Shown: positions 1-7,460 of the stretch, piece after piece
How the letters are laid out: every line of letters starts with the position of its first letter
Position numbering within the stretch: the stretch's first letter is position 1
NCBI GenBank assembly: GCA_023443025.1
Contig: JAEZWM010000104.1
Location: 1-13,059, forward strand
Reading direction: 5' to 3'
From: Bacillota bacterium
Lineage (GTDB): Bacteria > Bacillota > Clostridia > Tissierellales > Peptoniphilaceae
Length of the DNA stretch: 13,059 nt
Notes under the pieces: model-generated
Seen by the model: the letters and a program-made list of their open reading frames with translations, nothing else
What the model was told of the DNA's origin: nothing
Database searches by the model: none
Made by a program: the position numbers and the translations under genes

Positions 1-44
1 TAAGTTTATTACAAAAATCCGGTCTTTTATAGTTCATGATTAAA

Positions 45-57
45 ACTTATTATAAGT
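45..57. promoter_or_regulatory. Possible upstream activator site (dyad) for the sigma-54 promoter
   Basis: The sequence ACTTAT-T-ATAAGT is a perfect 6-bp inverted repeat around one central base. Its centre lies about 95 bases upstream of the start site predicted from the sigma-54 promoter at 120-135, which is within the range where bacterial enhancer-binding proteins usually bind. Short AT-rich dyads also arise by chance, so this is a positional inference only. Confidence 0.35.
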
Positions 58-119
58 ATTGGGCATAATCAATATAAAAACGATAATAAATATACATAAA
101 GAATATAAAAATTTTTAAT

Positions 120-135
120 TGGCATACATATTGCA
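120..135 (+). promoter_or_regulatory. Sigma-54 (RpoN) -24/-12 promoter
   Basis: The sequence TGGCATACATATTGCA matches the consensus TGGCAYRNNNNTTGCW at every defined position. The invariant GG (121-122) and GC (133-134) are separated by exactly ten bases, as open-complex formation by RpoN holoenzyme requires. Transcription should start near 146, giving a leader of about 72 bases before the membrane-protein gene at 218. It is the only full match I found between genes. Sigma-54 promoters need an AAA+ activator, so expression of the downstream pair is probably switched on by a signal-sensing enhancer-binding protein encoded elsewhere. Confidence 0.8.
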
Positions 136-217
136 TTAAATAATGATGAATCAAATCTACTGTAATGTTGACGGTATGTATGCAAACATTTACAGAAAAA
201 AATTATAGGGGGGCAAG

Positions 218-1693
218 ATGGAAAACGGTTTAAAAAGTAAAAAGTACGATTTGTCTAAAGTTGATTTGGACGATCCGAAGAGTTTAGATTATTTTGAACT
301 TGATAAAACAGACTGGACAGCAAATGTTATTAAGTTTGCCATAATCTCTGCAATTGCAATCTTCGTATTCTTCGTACCGATGAGTGATGGGAGTATACTA
401 TTTGGAACTATCTATAATGGATTAATTTCATTAGTGGACAAGTTGGTTACCATAAATGGTAAACAAGTAGGGTCATTATTAATATGTACTATTATTTTAT
501 GCTTAACAGGCATTCTTAGTGTTTATGGTAAGTATTTTGCAAAGAAAGATTCTAAGGTATACAAGTACTTTGAGGCAGACTCGTTAGTGCATCCGATACT
601 TTATATGCTAGGTGGATTCTTTATCTTAATGTATTTCTTAGATCAAACCGGGATTTACCACTCAAGTGAAGTATTGGTAGGACCAGCAACTGCCGGAATG
701 GTAATTCCCGGGGTTGTAATAGGGGTAGCAGCTATCATACCGGTGGGAGCATTCTTTATACCTTTCATCACTGATTATGGCTTGATAGACTTCTTTGGAG
801 TTCTACTAGAGCCAATCATGAGACCTATGTTTAAAGTTCCCGGAAAATCAGCGGTAGACGCAACAGCATCATTCGTTGGTTCGACTACAATGGGAATTAT
901 AATCACAGGTAGGATGTATAGATCAAACAACTACACTGCTAAAGAAGCGTGTATAGTTGCGACTTGTTTTAGTGCAGTTTCAGTAGGATATGCCTATGTA
1001 GTAATGGAAGCTGCTAAAATTTCTGAACATTTCGTAGTTACTTATTTTGTTTCGTTCTTCTTAGCATTTGTTATTGCTGCGATAATTTCAAGAATACCTC
1101 CGGTATCAAAGAAACCTCACTTATTCTATAACGGAAATGAACAAACACCGGAACAAAGACAAGATGAAAAGATGAAATTTGGTATTGATATGCTCAAAAC
1201 CGGAGTTAATAGAGGAACAAAAAGAGCATTTGTTTCAGGTTCAATGCCAAAGAGAATAGTGAGCAGTATCGTTGATGCATTCCCGGTACTACCGAAGGTT
1301 ATTACGCTACTTTGTGCATTTGGTATTCTAGGAATGATAGCTGCAAAGTACACTCCAATCTTTACATGGATAGGATATCTTTTCCTTCCGTTCACAAAGA
1401 TACTAGGTGTTCCGGATGCTATGGCTGCAGCTGAAGCAATCCCAACAGGAGTTACTGAGATGTTTATACCAGTACTTACAATAGCAGATAATGCAGCAAA
1501 TCTTCATGTGAAGACTAGATTCTTTGTAACAGTAGTTTCAATGCTACAAATTATCTTCCTTGCAGAGTCAGTAGTTGTAATTATGAACACAGGTATTCCA
1601 ATGAAGTTCAGAGAGTTAATGGTAGTATTTTTACAGAGAACATTGATAGCAATGCCACTTGCAGCGCTATTTATGCACATTATATTTAGATAA
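218..1693 (+). CDS. YjiH family membrane protein (nucleoside-recognition/Gate domain)
   Basis: Polytopic membrane protein of 491 residues. A charged N-terminal tail of about 35 residues is followed by hydrophobic segments at about 37-54, 58-72, 85-103, 126-142, 158-183, 272-294, 358-376, 380-396, 435-455 and 466-488. The block at about 176-268 (PVGAFFIPFITDYGL through GSTTMGIIITGRMYR) and the later PTGVTEMFIPVL block are typical of YjiH proteins with the Gate fold, which is related to nucleoside transporters. The start has a G-rich ribosome-binding site (AGGGGGG, 207-213). The stop is 28 bases before ftcD and no terminator lies between, so the two are probably co-transcribed from the sigma-54 promoter. 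That pairing suggests transport of histidine or a histidine breakdown product, but this is guilt by association: no substrate is established from the sequence. Confidence 0.85.
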   Translation: MENGLKSKKYDLSKVDLDDPKSLDYFELDKTDWTANVIKFAIISAIAIFVFFVPMSDGSILFGTIYNGLISLVDKLVTINGKQVGSLLICTIILCLTGILSVYGKYFAKKDSKVYKYFEADSLVHPILYMLGGFFILMYFLDQTGIYHSSEVLVGPATAGMVIPGVVIGVAAIIPVGAFFIPFITDYGLIDFFGVLLEPIMRPMFKVPGKSAVDATASFVGSTTMGIIITGRMYRSNNYTAKEACIVATCFSAVSVGYAYVVMEAAKISEHFVVTYFVSFFLAFVIAAIISRIPPVSKKPHLFYNGNEQTPEQRQDEKMKFGIDMLKTGVNRGTKRAFVSGSMPKRIVSSIVDAFPVLPKVITLLCAFGILGMIAAKYTPIFTWIGYLFLPFTKILGVPDAMAAAEAIPTGVTEMFIPVLTIADNAANLHVKTRFFVTVVSMLQIIFLAESVVVIMNTGIPMKFRELMVVFLQRTLIAMPLAALFMHIIFR

Positions 1694-1721
1694 AATTATT
1701 AATATACTAGGAGGTATACTG

Positions 1722-2645
1722 ATGGAGAAACAATTTATTTTAGCAGTACCAAACTTTAGTGAAGGTAGAAGACAAGATGTAATCGATAAGGTTGCTAACA
1801 CAATCAGAAACAAAGAAGGCGTTAAGCTTGTTACTTGTGAACCTGAGTATGATTTTAACCGAACAGTATTAACAATTATTGGAGAGCCTGCACCACTTAA
1901 AGAAGCTCTACTTGAAATGGCTAAAACCACTTATGAAAATGTAGACATGAGAGAGCAAGAAGGAACTCACCCAAGAATTGGTTCTCAAGATACAATTCCA
2001 CTATTCCCACTTCACAATATAGAACTTGAAGAAGTTAAAGAATTAGCTGAAGAAATCGGAAAAGAATTACATGAAAAATACCAAGTGCCAATCTTCTTCT
2101 CAGGAGAAAATGCAAGAACTGAAGATAAAAAATCTATTTCATTTATCAGAAAAGGACAATACGAAGGACTTAAAGCACTTCTTGAAGATTCTTCAAATCC
2201 TGATTACGAATCAAGAAAACCGGACCTTTCAGTTGATGGAAAACTAAGCGATCAATACGGTGCAACAATCGTGTCAGCTGACTTAGAAGGACTTACAGCT
2301 TACAATATCTTCTTAGGAACTGAAGATGTAAATATAGCTAAAGAAATCTCTAAAGCACTTAGAGGACCATCAGGTGGATTCTCAACTATCAGATCAGTTG
2401 GAATTAAATTCCCTGAAAGAGAAGGAGTAGTAGTTTCAATGAACCTATTTAACTGTGCTCAAACTCCAATCTACAGAGCTTATGAATTTGTTAAGAGAGA
2501 AGCAGAAAGATACGGAGTACAAGTTACAGGTACTGAACTAGTAGGACCGGTAAAACTTGACTACCTTCTAAACAACCTTGACTACTTCTTAAGACTAGAA
2601 GGATTCGATAAAAACCAAATCTTAGAATATCATTTAATGGGATAA
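1722..2645 (+). CDS. ftcD: Glutamate formimidoyltransferase
   Basis: Cytosolic enzyme (EC 2.1.2.5) that moves the formimino group from N-formimino-L-glutamate to tetrahydrofolate, releasing glutamate. This is the last step of the formiminoglutamate route of histidine degradation. The product has 307 residues and is the monofunctional bacterial form: it carries the two transferase subdomains (about 2-178 and 180-300) but no C-terminal cyclodeaminase domain. Recognisable blocks are VPNFSEGR near the N-terminus, DFNRTV (44-49) and GTHPRIGSQDTIPLFPL, in which His83 matches the catalytic histidine of the family. The start was set at the ATG at 1722 because AGGAGG (1709-1714) sits seven bases upstream. 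A longer in-frame opening from 1659 would overlap the preceding gene and lacks such a site. A strong terminator follows. No other hut genes are in the window. Confidence 0.97.
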   Translation: MEKQFILAVPNFSEGRRQDVIDKVANTIRNKEGVKLVTCEPEYDFNRTVLTIIGEPAPLKEALLEMAKTTYENVDMREQEGTHPRIGSQDTIPLFPLHNIELEEVKELAEEIGKELHEKYQVPIFFSGENARTEDKKSISFIRKGQYEGLKALLEDSSNPDYESRKPDLSVDGKLSDQYGATIVSADLEGLTAYNIFLGTEDVNIAKEISKALRGPSGGFSTIRSVGIKFPEREGVVVSMNLFNCAQTPIYRAYEFVKREAERYGVQVTGTELVGPVKLDYLLNNLDYFLRLEGFDKNQILEYHLMG

Positions 2646-2682
2646 TCTTTTAATCAAAATTTAATATTAATTTTATTATCTA

Positions 2683-2720
2683 AAAGGCGACTAGACTGAA
2701 CTGTCTAGTCGCCTTTCTTT
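2683..2720 (+). terminator. Rho-independent terminator after ftcD
   Basis: A perfect 14-bp stem (AAAGGCGACTAGAC at 2683-2696 paired with GTCTAGTCGCCTTT at 2703-2716) closes a six-base loop (TGAACT) and runs into a T-rich tail (CTTTATTT). It ends the yjiH-ftcD unit and separates it from the operon starting near 2885. The rest of the 288-base gap holds AT-rich DNA with A-tracts, a weak dyad (2783-2810) and the promoter at 2851-2878. Confidence 0.93.
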
Positions 2721-2850
2721 ATTTAATCTGATTATTATCAACTAAATTAGTAAACATTTATTATATAATAGACAATTTATGAAAATCCTCTTGAAATTTA
2801 AAAAGGATTTAAAAAAATAATGAAACTATATTTATTAAACCAAAAAATAG

Positions 2851-2878
2851 TTGACAAGCAGAATAATAATTATATAAT
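2851..2878 (+). promoter_or_regulatory. Sigma-A promoter of the carboxylate operon
   Basis: A perfect -35 box TTGACA (2851-2856) and a perfect -10 box TATAAT (2873-2878) are separated by 16 bases. A-tracts upstream (about 2801-2847) could act as an UP element. Transcription should start around 2885, leaving a leader of about 50 bases. The candidate operator at 2881-2891 overlaps the expected start site, so such a strong promoter would be held down by a repressor. Confidence 0.85.
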
Positions 2879-2880
2879 AG

Positions 2881-2891
2881 ATGTATACAGG
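2881..2891. promoter_or_regulatory. Candidate GntR/FCD operator, site 1
   Basis: ATGTATACAGG contains the perfect palindrome TGTATACA (2882-2889). It lies two bases after the -10 box, over the predicted start of transcription. A GTATAC core is found in operators of some FCD-type GntR regulators, such as UxuR and ExuR. Ten of its eleven bases recur before the GntR gene of this same cluster (9737-9747). The pairing of site and regulator is an inference. Confidence 0.55.
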
Positions 2892-2933
2892 TGCAAAACT
2901 GCTACCTATTTAGAATAACAAGGAGGAATAAAA

Positions 2934-4139
2934 TTGGAATTAACTAAAGAACAACAAGCCATGTTAGATGGTGAATATGGAGATGGTACACAATTAGCTA
3001 TGAAGATTCAGTATGCAATTGGAGAATCCTTTGGAGCAAAAAGAATGGTGCCAATAACACGTGCTCACGTAGCTTTAAGCAACCAAGAAGCTGATTTATG
3101 GTTTGCAGAAAAGCTGTTAAAAATGGGTGCTAAATGTAGAGTGGCTCCAACAGTAAACCCAGGTTTTTGTTTATCTTACTTTAAAGATAGAGACATGGTT
3201 GACCCGGAATTTGCTGATTTGATGCAAAGAACTCATAATGCATATAAAGCATTAGGGGCAGTTTTAAGTTATAACTGTACACCGTACATAGATACAAATG
3301 TGCCTAATTTTGGAGAAGTAACTGCATTTTCGGAATCAAGTGCAACTCCATATGTTAATGGAGTTTGGGGAGCAAGAAGTAATAGAGAGGGAGCAAACAG
3401 TGCTCTATGTGCAGCTATTACTGGATATGTTCCAGAATATGGTCTTCTCCTAGATGAGAATAGACATGCTGATATACTTGTAAGAGTTGAAGCAGATATC
3501 AAGTCTCCATACGATTATCATATCTTAGGTATGTGTGGAAAGAAAATCGGTAGTGGAATACCAGCTTTTGTTGGTCTGCCAAAGCATGTATCAAAAGAAT
3601 CATTAAGGAACTTATGTGCTCAATTAAATACATCAGGTGCTTATGGAATGTTCCACATAGTTGGGACTACACCGGAAGCTCCGGATATTGAAACCGCTTT
3701 TGGTGGTAAAAAACCAAAGAGAGAAGTGGTAATTACTAACGAAGATATGGAAAAAGTTCACTCTGAAATATCGCTTGAAGGTAATAGAGAAATTGACTTT
3801 GCTATGTTTGGTTGTCCTCACTTCACATTAGAAGAAGTTGAAAGAATTGCAAACTTAGTAAATGGCAAGAAACTTAAAAAAGAAATGTGGATCTTAACAT
3901 CATCTCATGTTAAAGAGATGGCAGAGAGAATGGGCCTTGACGAAATAATTGAAAATGCAGGCGGTGTTATCGTTCCAGATACATGTCCTGACCAACCATG
4001 TTGGAGACATTTAAATGGTAAGATTGGTATAACTGAATCACCAAAATGTGCTTACTATCCACAAAGAAGAGGTATGCACTTTGTGATAAGAGACCTTGAT
4101 ACATGTGTAGAAGCTGCATTAACTGGGGAGGTAAAATAA
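2934..4139 (+). CDS. AcnX (aconitase X, DUF521) dehydratase large subunit
   Basis: Large catalytic subunit (401 residues) of a two-subunit AcnX enzyme, an aconitase-superfamily Fe-S dehydratase. Known members dehydrate cis-3-hydroxy-L-proline (bacteria) or mevalonate 5-phosphate (archaea). The family blocks are present: the N-terminal LTKEQQAMLDGEYG, NCTPY (Cys115), the substrate-side block FSESSATPYVNGVWGARSNREG (about 132-153), GCPHFTLEE (Cys294) and DTCPDQPC (Cys351, Cys356). Cys115, Cys294 and Cys351 are the likely cluster ligands. The start is TTG at 2934, seven bases after AAGGAGG; the N-terminal family motif begins right there. It overlaps the small-subunit gene by one base. No proline racemase, pyrroline-2-carboxylate reductase or other hydroxyproline gene is nearby, so cis-3-hydroxyproline is not an assured substrate. 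The family call is firm; the substrate is unknown. Confidence 0.92.
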   Translation: MELTKEQQAMLDGEYGDGTQLAMKIQYAIGESFGAKRMVPITRAHVALSNQEADLWFAEKLLKMGAKCRVAPTVNPGFCLSYFKDRDMVDPEFADLMQRTHNAYKALGAVLSYNCTPYIDTNVPNFGEVTAFSESSATPYVNGVWGARSNREGANSALCAAITGYVPEYGLLLDENRHADILVRVEADIKSPYDYHILGMCGKKIGSGIPAFVGLPKHVSKESLRNLCAQLNTSGAYGMFHIVGTTPEAPDIETAFGGKKPKREVVITNEDMEKVHSEISLEGNREIDFAMFGCPHFTLEEVERIANLVNGKKLKKEMWILTSSHVKEMAERMGLDEIIENAGGVIVPDTCPDQPCWRHLNGKIGITESPKCAYYPQRRGMHFVIRDLDTCVEAALTGEVK

Positions 4140-4546
4140 TGACAAAAAAAGAATTTAAATGCCATAAAATATCAGAGGGAGTTGCGGAAGGAGAAGTCAT
4201 AGTTTCTAAAGATAACATTATGTTTTATCTTATTAATCCGGATACAGGCGAAGTAATTGAGCCTGCTCATGACTTAGAAGGAAAGTCCATAGCTAATAAA
4301 ATAATGGTTTTCCCGGAAGGAAAGGGAAGCTCAGTGGTACAAGCAGATGGACTGTTTCAATTAACTATGAAGAATAACGCACCTAAGGGGATGATAATAC
4401 AATATCCTGAAACTGTTTTAGTTTCATCAGCGATAATCTTTGAAATACCAATGGTAGACAAAGTTGATCCTGAGTTTTACGAAGTTGTAAAAGAAGGAGA
4501 CATGATTCGTATTGATGCGGATAATGAACTAATAACTATATTATAA
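4139..4546 (+). CDS. AcnX small subunit (DUF126 swivel domain)
   Basis: Swivel-domain partner of the AcnX large subunit, 135 residues. It corresponds to aconitase domain 4 and closes the active site. The family glycine/serine loop is seen as GKGSSVVQADG (61-71); in aconitase-type enzymes the serine of this loop is the active-site base, here probably Ser64 or Ser65. The C-terminal AIIFEIPMVD and GDMIRIDADN blocks also match the family. The start is the ATG at 4139, which shares its A with the TAA stop of the large-subunit gene (TAATG). GGGGAGG (4125-4131) is its ribosome-binding site, so the two chains are translationally coupled. A longer opening from 4103 lies inside the large-subunit gene and was not used. 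Confidence 0.9.
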   Translation: MTKKEFKCHKISEGVAEGEVIVSKDNIMFYLINPDTGEVIEPAHDLEGKSIANKIMVFPEGKGSSVVQADGLFQLTMKNNAPKGMIIQYPETVLVSSAIIFEIPMVDKVDPEFYEVVKEGDMIRIDADNELITIL

Positions 4547-4604
4547 AATCTAGATAACTTTATACTGTTTATATAGTAATTAAAATATGAATGTGAGGGA
4601 TAAA

Positions 4605-5642
4605 ATGAAAAAAGTATTAATAGGTATTATTACCGTAATGGCACTTGCACTTATGACAGGCTGTAATGGTAACACAGAAACAAAAGCTCCAGAAACAACA
4701 GAAACAGAAACTCCAAAAACAGGTGAAAAAACTATAATCAAAATTGGTCACGTAGAGCCTGAAGACAGATCAACTCACAGAGCACTAGCGGAATTTAAAA
4801 AAGCAGTTGAAGAAAGAACGAACAATCAAATAGTTGTTGAATTATATCCGAATGGAGCACTAGGTGGAGACGTACAATTAACGGAATCTGTAGCAATGGG
4901 CACACTAGATGCTGCTCTTCCAACAACATCAGTGCTTACAGCATATTCAGATGACTTTGGAGTTCTAGATATGCCATACCTATTCACTAGTTCAGAAGCA
5001 GCTTTTAACGCTCTAGACGGAGATGTCGGTGAATACTTGAACGAAAAACTTACGGAACAAGGCATTACATCCCTTGGATATTCATATAATGGTCCAAGAA
5101 GTACAACAACAAATACTGTTGCTATTGAAAAACCTGAGGATTTAAAAGGATTAAAAATGAGAGTTATGGAAAGTCCTATCTTCATCGACTTCTATAATAC
5201 ACTTGGTGCAAATGCAACTCCTATGGGTTATACAGAACTTTACACCGGTTTACAACAAGGAACTGTTGAAGCTCAAGAGAACCCTCCATCATTAATATAT
5301 GCTAACAAATTCTATGAAGTACAAAAATACTTAAGTGTTGATGAGCATGTTCATAATTTCTTAGCTTTTATATTTAACACAGCGAAATTTGAAAAGTTTA
5401 CTGCTGAACAACAAGAGATTTTAAAGGAAGAATCAAAGAACTACGTAAAACTTCAAAGAGAAATGGAACTAAAAGACAATCAAGAAGCTATAGATAAATT
5501 AGCTACGGAAGGTGGTCTTAAAGTTAATGTTCTAACTGAAGAGCAAAAGAAAGTTTTCTTTAATCAATTAAAACCAATGTATGACAAATATGAAAGTAAA
5601 TTTGGTAAAGAATTATTCGACTTATGTGAAAAGTATAACTAA
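4605..5642 (+). CDS. dctP: TRAP transporter substrate-binding lipoprotein (DctP family)
   Basis: Extracellular solute receptor of a TRAP transporter, 345 residues. A lipoprotein signal peptide (MKKVLIGIITVMALALMTGC) ends at Cys20, which would be lipidated. A Thr/Glu/Pro-rich linker (about 21-43) leads to the binding domain. TRAP receptors bind the substrate carboxylate through arginine; Arg186 in DLKGLKMRV is the family's conserved position and Arg165 (NGPRSTTT) is a second candidate. The motif GLQQGTVEAQENPPS (215-229) is also typical. The start is the ATG at 4605, just after GTGAGGG (4593-4599); an in-frame ATG at 4587 has no good ribosome-binding site and would put six extra residues before the signal peptide. 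The gene lies 58 bases after the AcnX small subunit and before dctQ and dctM. The substrate should be an organic acid. Confidence 0.93.
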   Translation: MKKVLIGIITVMALALMTGCNGNTETKAPETTETETPKTGEKTIIKIGHVEPEDRSTHRALAEFKKAVEERTNNQIVVELYPNGALGGDVQLTESVAMGTLDAALPTTSVLTAYSDDFGVLDMPYLFTSSEAAFNALDGDVGEYLNEKLTEQGITSLGYSYNGPRSTTTNTVAIEKPEDLKGLKMRVMESPIFIDFYNTLGANATPMGYTELYTGLQQGTVEAQENPPSLIYANKFYEVQKYLSVDEHVHNFLAFIFNTAKFEKFTAEQQEILKEESKNYVKLQREMELKDNQEAIDKLATEGGLKVNVLTEEQKKVFFNQLKPMYDKYESKFGKELFDLCEKYN

Positions 5643-5643
5643 A

Positions 5644-5661
5644 AAGGGGGATTTCCCCCTT
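5644..5661 (+). promoter_or_regulatory. Intra-operon hairpin between dctP and dctQ
   Basis: AAGGGGG and CCCCCTT form a perfect 7-bp stem, five pairs of it G-C, closed by an ATTT loop. It starts two bases after the dctP stop codon. The following CTTAGTTTTAGG is a poor U-tract. The hairpin is therefore more likely a partial attenuator or a 3'-end stabiliser of the acnX-dctP message than a full terminator. That would fit the need for more binding protein than membrane subunits. Confidence 0.7.
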
Positions 5662-5681
5662 CTTAGTTTTAGGAGGAAGGT

Positions 5682-6179
5682 ATGAGAAAATTTTTAGAAA
5701 AATATAATTTATTTGAAGAAAGAGTATTGATAGCAAGTTTGGCATTAAATGTACTGTTAGTTTTCTTCCAGATTGTTATGAGATCTGTCTTTAATACTTC
5801 TATTTCATGGTCAGAAGAACTTTCAAGATACATATTCATTTGGCAGATATGGTTAGGGGTAAGTATAGCTTATGCTAACAATCAACATATTAAAGTAGAT
5901 ATGATTTATACTGTTTTTAAATCAAAAAAAGCACACAAAATTATAAAATTAATTGTCGACATTATTTGGTTATCATTTAATACATTTTTAGTTGTAGTTG
6001 GAGTTAGATTACTTATCTCTATGCAGTCACGAAATGCTTTATCTTCTGGTATGAGACTACCACTTGTGTATGTTTATGCAGCTTTACCAATCGCTTCTAT
6101 TATTTTACTTTTAAGGATAGCATTAGATATTGTTGACCAGATTAAAGGGTTTAATTCGATAGAAGGAAAGGAGATTTAA
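5682..6179 (+). CDS. dctQ: TRAP transporter small membrane subunit (DctQ family)
   Basis: Small membrane subunit, 165 residues with four predicted transmembrane helices at about 13-35, 48-66, 87-115 and 127-150. The block SWSEELSRYIFIW (42-54) and HIKVD (69-73) are hallmarks of DctQ. It should pair with the large DctM subunit in the cytoplasmic membrane and help present the substrate delivered by the lipoprotein receptor. The start has AGGAGG (5671-5676) five bases upstream. Only three bases separate its stop from dctM, which indicates tight coupling. Confidence 0.93.
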   Translation: MRKFLEKYNLFEERVLIASLALNVLLVFFQIVMRSVFNTSISWSEELSRYIFIWQIWLGVSIAYANNQHIKVDMIYTVFKSKKAHKIIKLIVDIIWLSFNTFLVVVGVRLLISMQSRNALSSGMRLPLVYVYAALPIASIILLLRIALDIVDQIKGFNSIEGKEI

Positions 6180-6182
6180 TAA

Positions 6183-7448
6183 ATGGATGCATTAGTTCTA
6201 TTTGGAGTATTTTTTATATTATTGCTACTAAGCGTTCCAATCGGATATGCAATTGGAATTGCAACACTTGTAACGATGGTCAACTTTACTTCTATGCCAA
6301 CATTGATGATTGCACAAAATGCCATAACTGGAGTAGATTCATTCCCGTTATTAGCTATTCCGTTTTTCATGCTGGCAGGAAACTTAATGAGTAGTGGTGG
6401 AATCGCTAAGCGACTCGTTAATTTTTTTGAAAGCTTTATAGGACATATCACAGGTGGACTTGGGATGGTAACGGTCATTGTATGTATGTTTTTTGCAGCG
6501 ATTTCAGGTTCTGCAGTTGCAACTGTATCCGCAGTTGGTGCGTTTATGATTCCACAAATGGTTGATCATGGATACGATAAAGGATTTTCAGCAGCATTAA
6601 CGGCAGCAGCTGGAACGATTGGAGTAATCATTCCTCCGAGTGTACCTTTTGTAATTTATGGTGTTGTTTCAGGAGCGTCAATTACTAATCTTTTTACTGC
6701 TGGATTTCTCCCCGGAATCTTGATGGGTGTAGCACTTATGCTTGTATGTTACATAGTTTCTAAAAAGAAAGGGTATAAAGGAAGCAGTCAAAGAAAGAGC
6801 ATTAAAGAGATTGGAATTGCATTTAAAGATGCTTTTTGGGCAATACTATCACCAATAATAATACTAGGAGGTATATACTCTGGGAAATTTACACCTACTG
6901 AAGCGGCTGTAGTTTCTGTGGTTTATTCATTCCTAGTCGGGGTATTTATTTATAAAGAGCTTGATCTAAAAGGTGCATATGAAGCATTTAAAGGAGCAAT
7001 TGTTGTAAATGGTGCAACCACTTTTATGGTTGGTTTATCAACTGCATTTGCTGCACTATTGACAATGGAGCAAATTCCACTGAAAGTAGCTACAATGATA
7101 ACTGGTCTAAGCGACAATGGTATTATAGTACTACTCCTAATCAACCTATTCTTACTTCTTGTTGGAATGTTTATAGACAATATACCTGCTACTATAATTC
7201 TTACACCTATACTACTACCGGTAGTAATGGGCTTTGGAATGAGTCCAGTAACATTTGGTATAATGCTAACTATGAACCTGGCAATTGGATTCTGTACTCC
7301 GCCATATGGAATAAACTTGTTCGTTGCCGCAGCTATTTCTAAAGTGAGAATGGAGGAATTATCCTCAAAGATTATGATGTTTATTTTTGCTCTAATTACA
7401 ATTCTGATGCTTGTAACATTCTTTAAACCATTAACAACAGTATTTTAG
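6183..7448 (+). CDS. dctM: TRAP transporter large permease subunit (DctM family)
   Basis: Channel-forming subunit of the ion-driven TRAP transporter. Its 421 residues are usual for the family and almost entirely hydrophobic, with about a dozen membrane segments. Signature blocks are FPLLAIPFFMLAGNLMSSGG (54-73), SGSAVATVSAVG (108-119), GTIGVIIPPSVPFVIYG (144-160) and, near the C-terminus, MNLAIGFCTPPYGINLFV. The ribosome-binding site AAAGGAGA (6167-6174) lies inside the end of dctQ. With dctP and dctQ it makes a complete three-part system for uptake of a carboxylate, driven by sodium or proton flow. The dehydrogenase gene follows after 12 bases, so the enzymes probably act on the imported substrate. 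Confidence 0.95.
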   Translation: MDALVLFGVFFILLLLSVPIGYAIGIATLVTMVNFTSMPTLMIAQNAITGVDSFPLLAIPFFMLAGNLMSSGGIAKRLVNFFESFIGHITGGLGMVTVIVCMFFAAISGSAVATVSAVGAFMIPQMVDHGYDKGFSAALTAAAGTIGVIIPPSVPFVIYGVVSGASITNLFTAGFLPGILMGVALMLVCYIVSKKKGYKGSSQRKSIKEIGIAFKDAFWAILSPIIILGGIYSGKFTPTEAAVVSVVYSFLVGVFIYKELDLKGAYEAFKGAIVVNGATTFMVGLSTAFAALLTMEQIPLKVATMITGLSDNGIIVLLLINLFLLLVGMFIDNIPATIILTPILLPVVMGFGMSPVTFGIMLTMNLAIGFCTPPYGINLFVAAAISKVRMEELSSKIMMFIFALITILMLVTFFKPLTTVF

Positions 7449-7460
7449 AGGGGTATCGCG

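Noticed and set aside
1126..1395. Minus-strand open frames opposite yjiH and, likewise, opposite most other genes (for example 4826-5185, 8776-9078, 12213-12582).
   Set aside because: All lie inside well-supported + strand genes, lack good ribosome-binding sites, and their translations resemble no family; they are reading-frame shadows.
2783..2810. Inverted repeat AAATCCT...AGGATTT in the gap before the AcnX genes.
   Set aside because: Short AT-rich stem with a 14-base loop and no T-run after it on either strand, so it is not a terminator; no evidence that it is an operator.
4561..4582. A loose dyad and a partial match (TTTATATAGT) to the candidate GntR operator between the AcnX small subunit and dctP.
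   Set aside because: Too degenerate in AT-rich DNA, and no clear promoter accompanies it.
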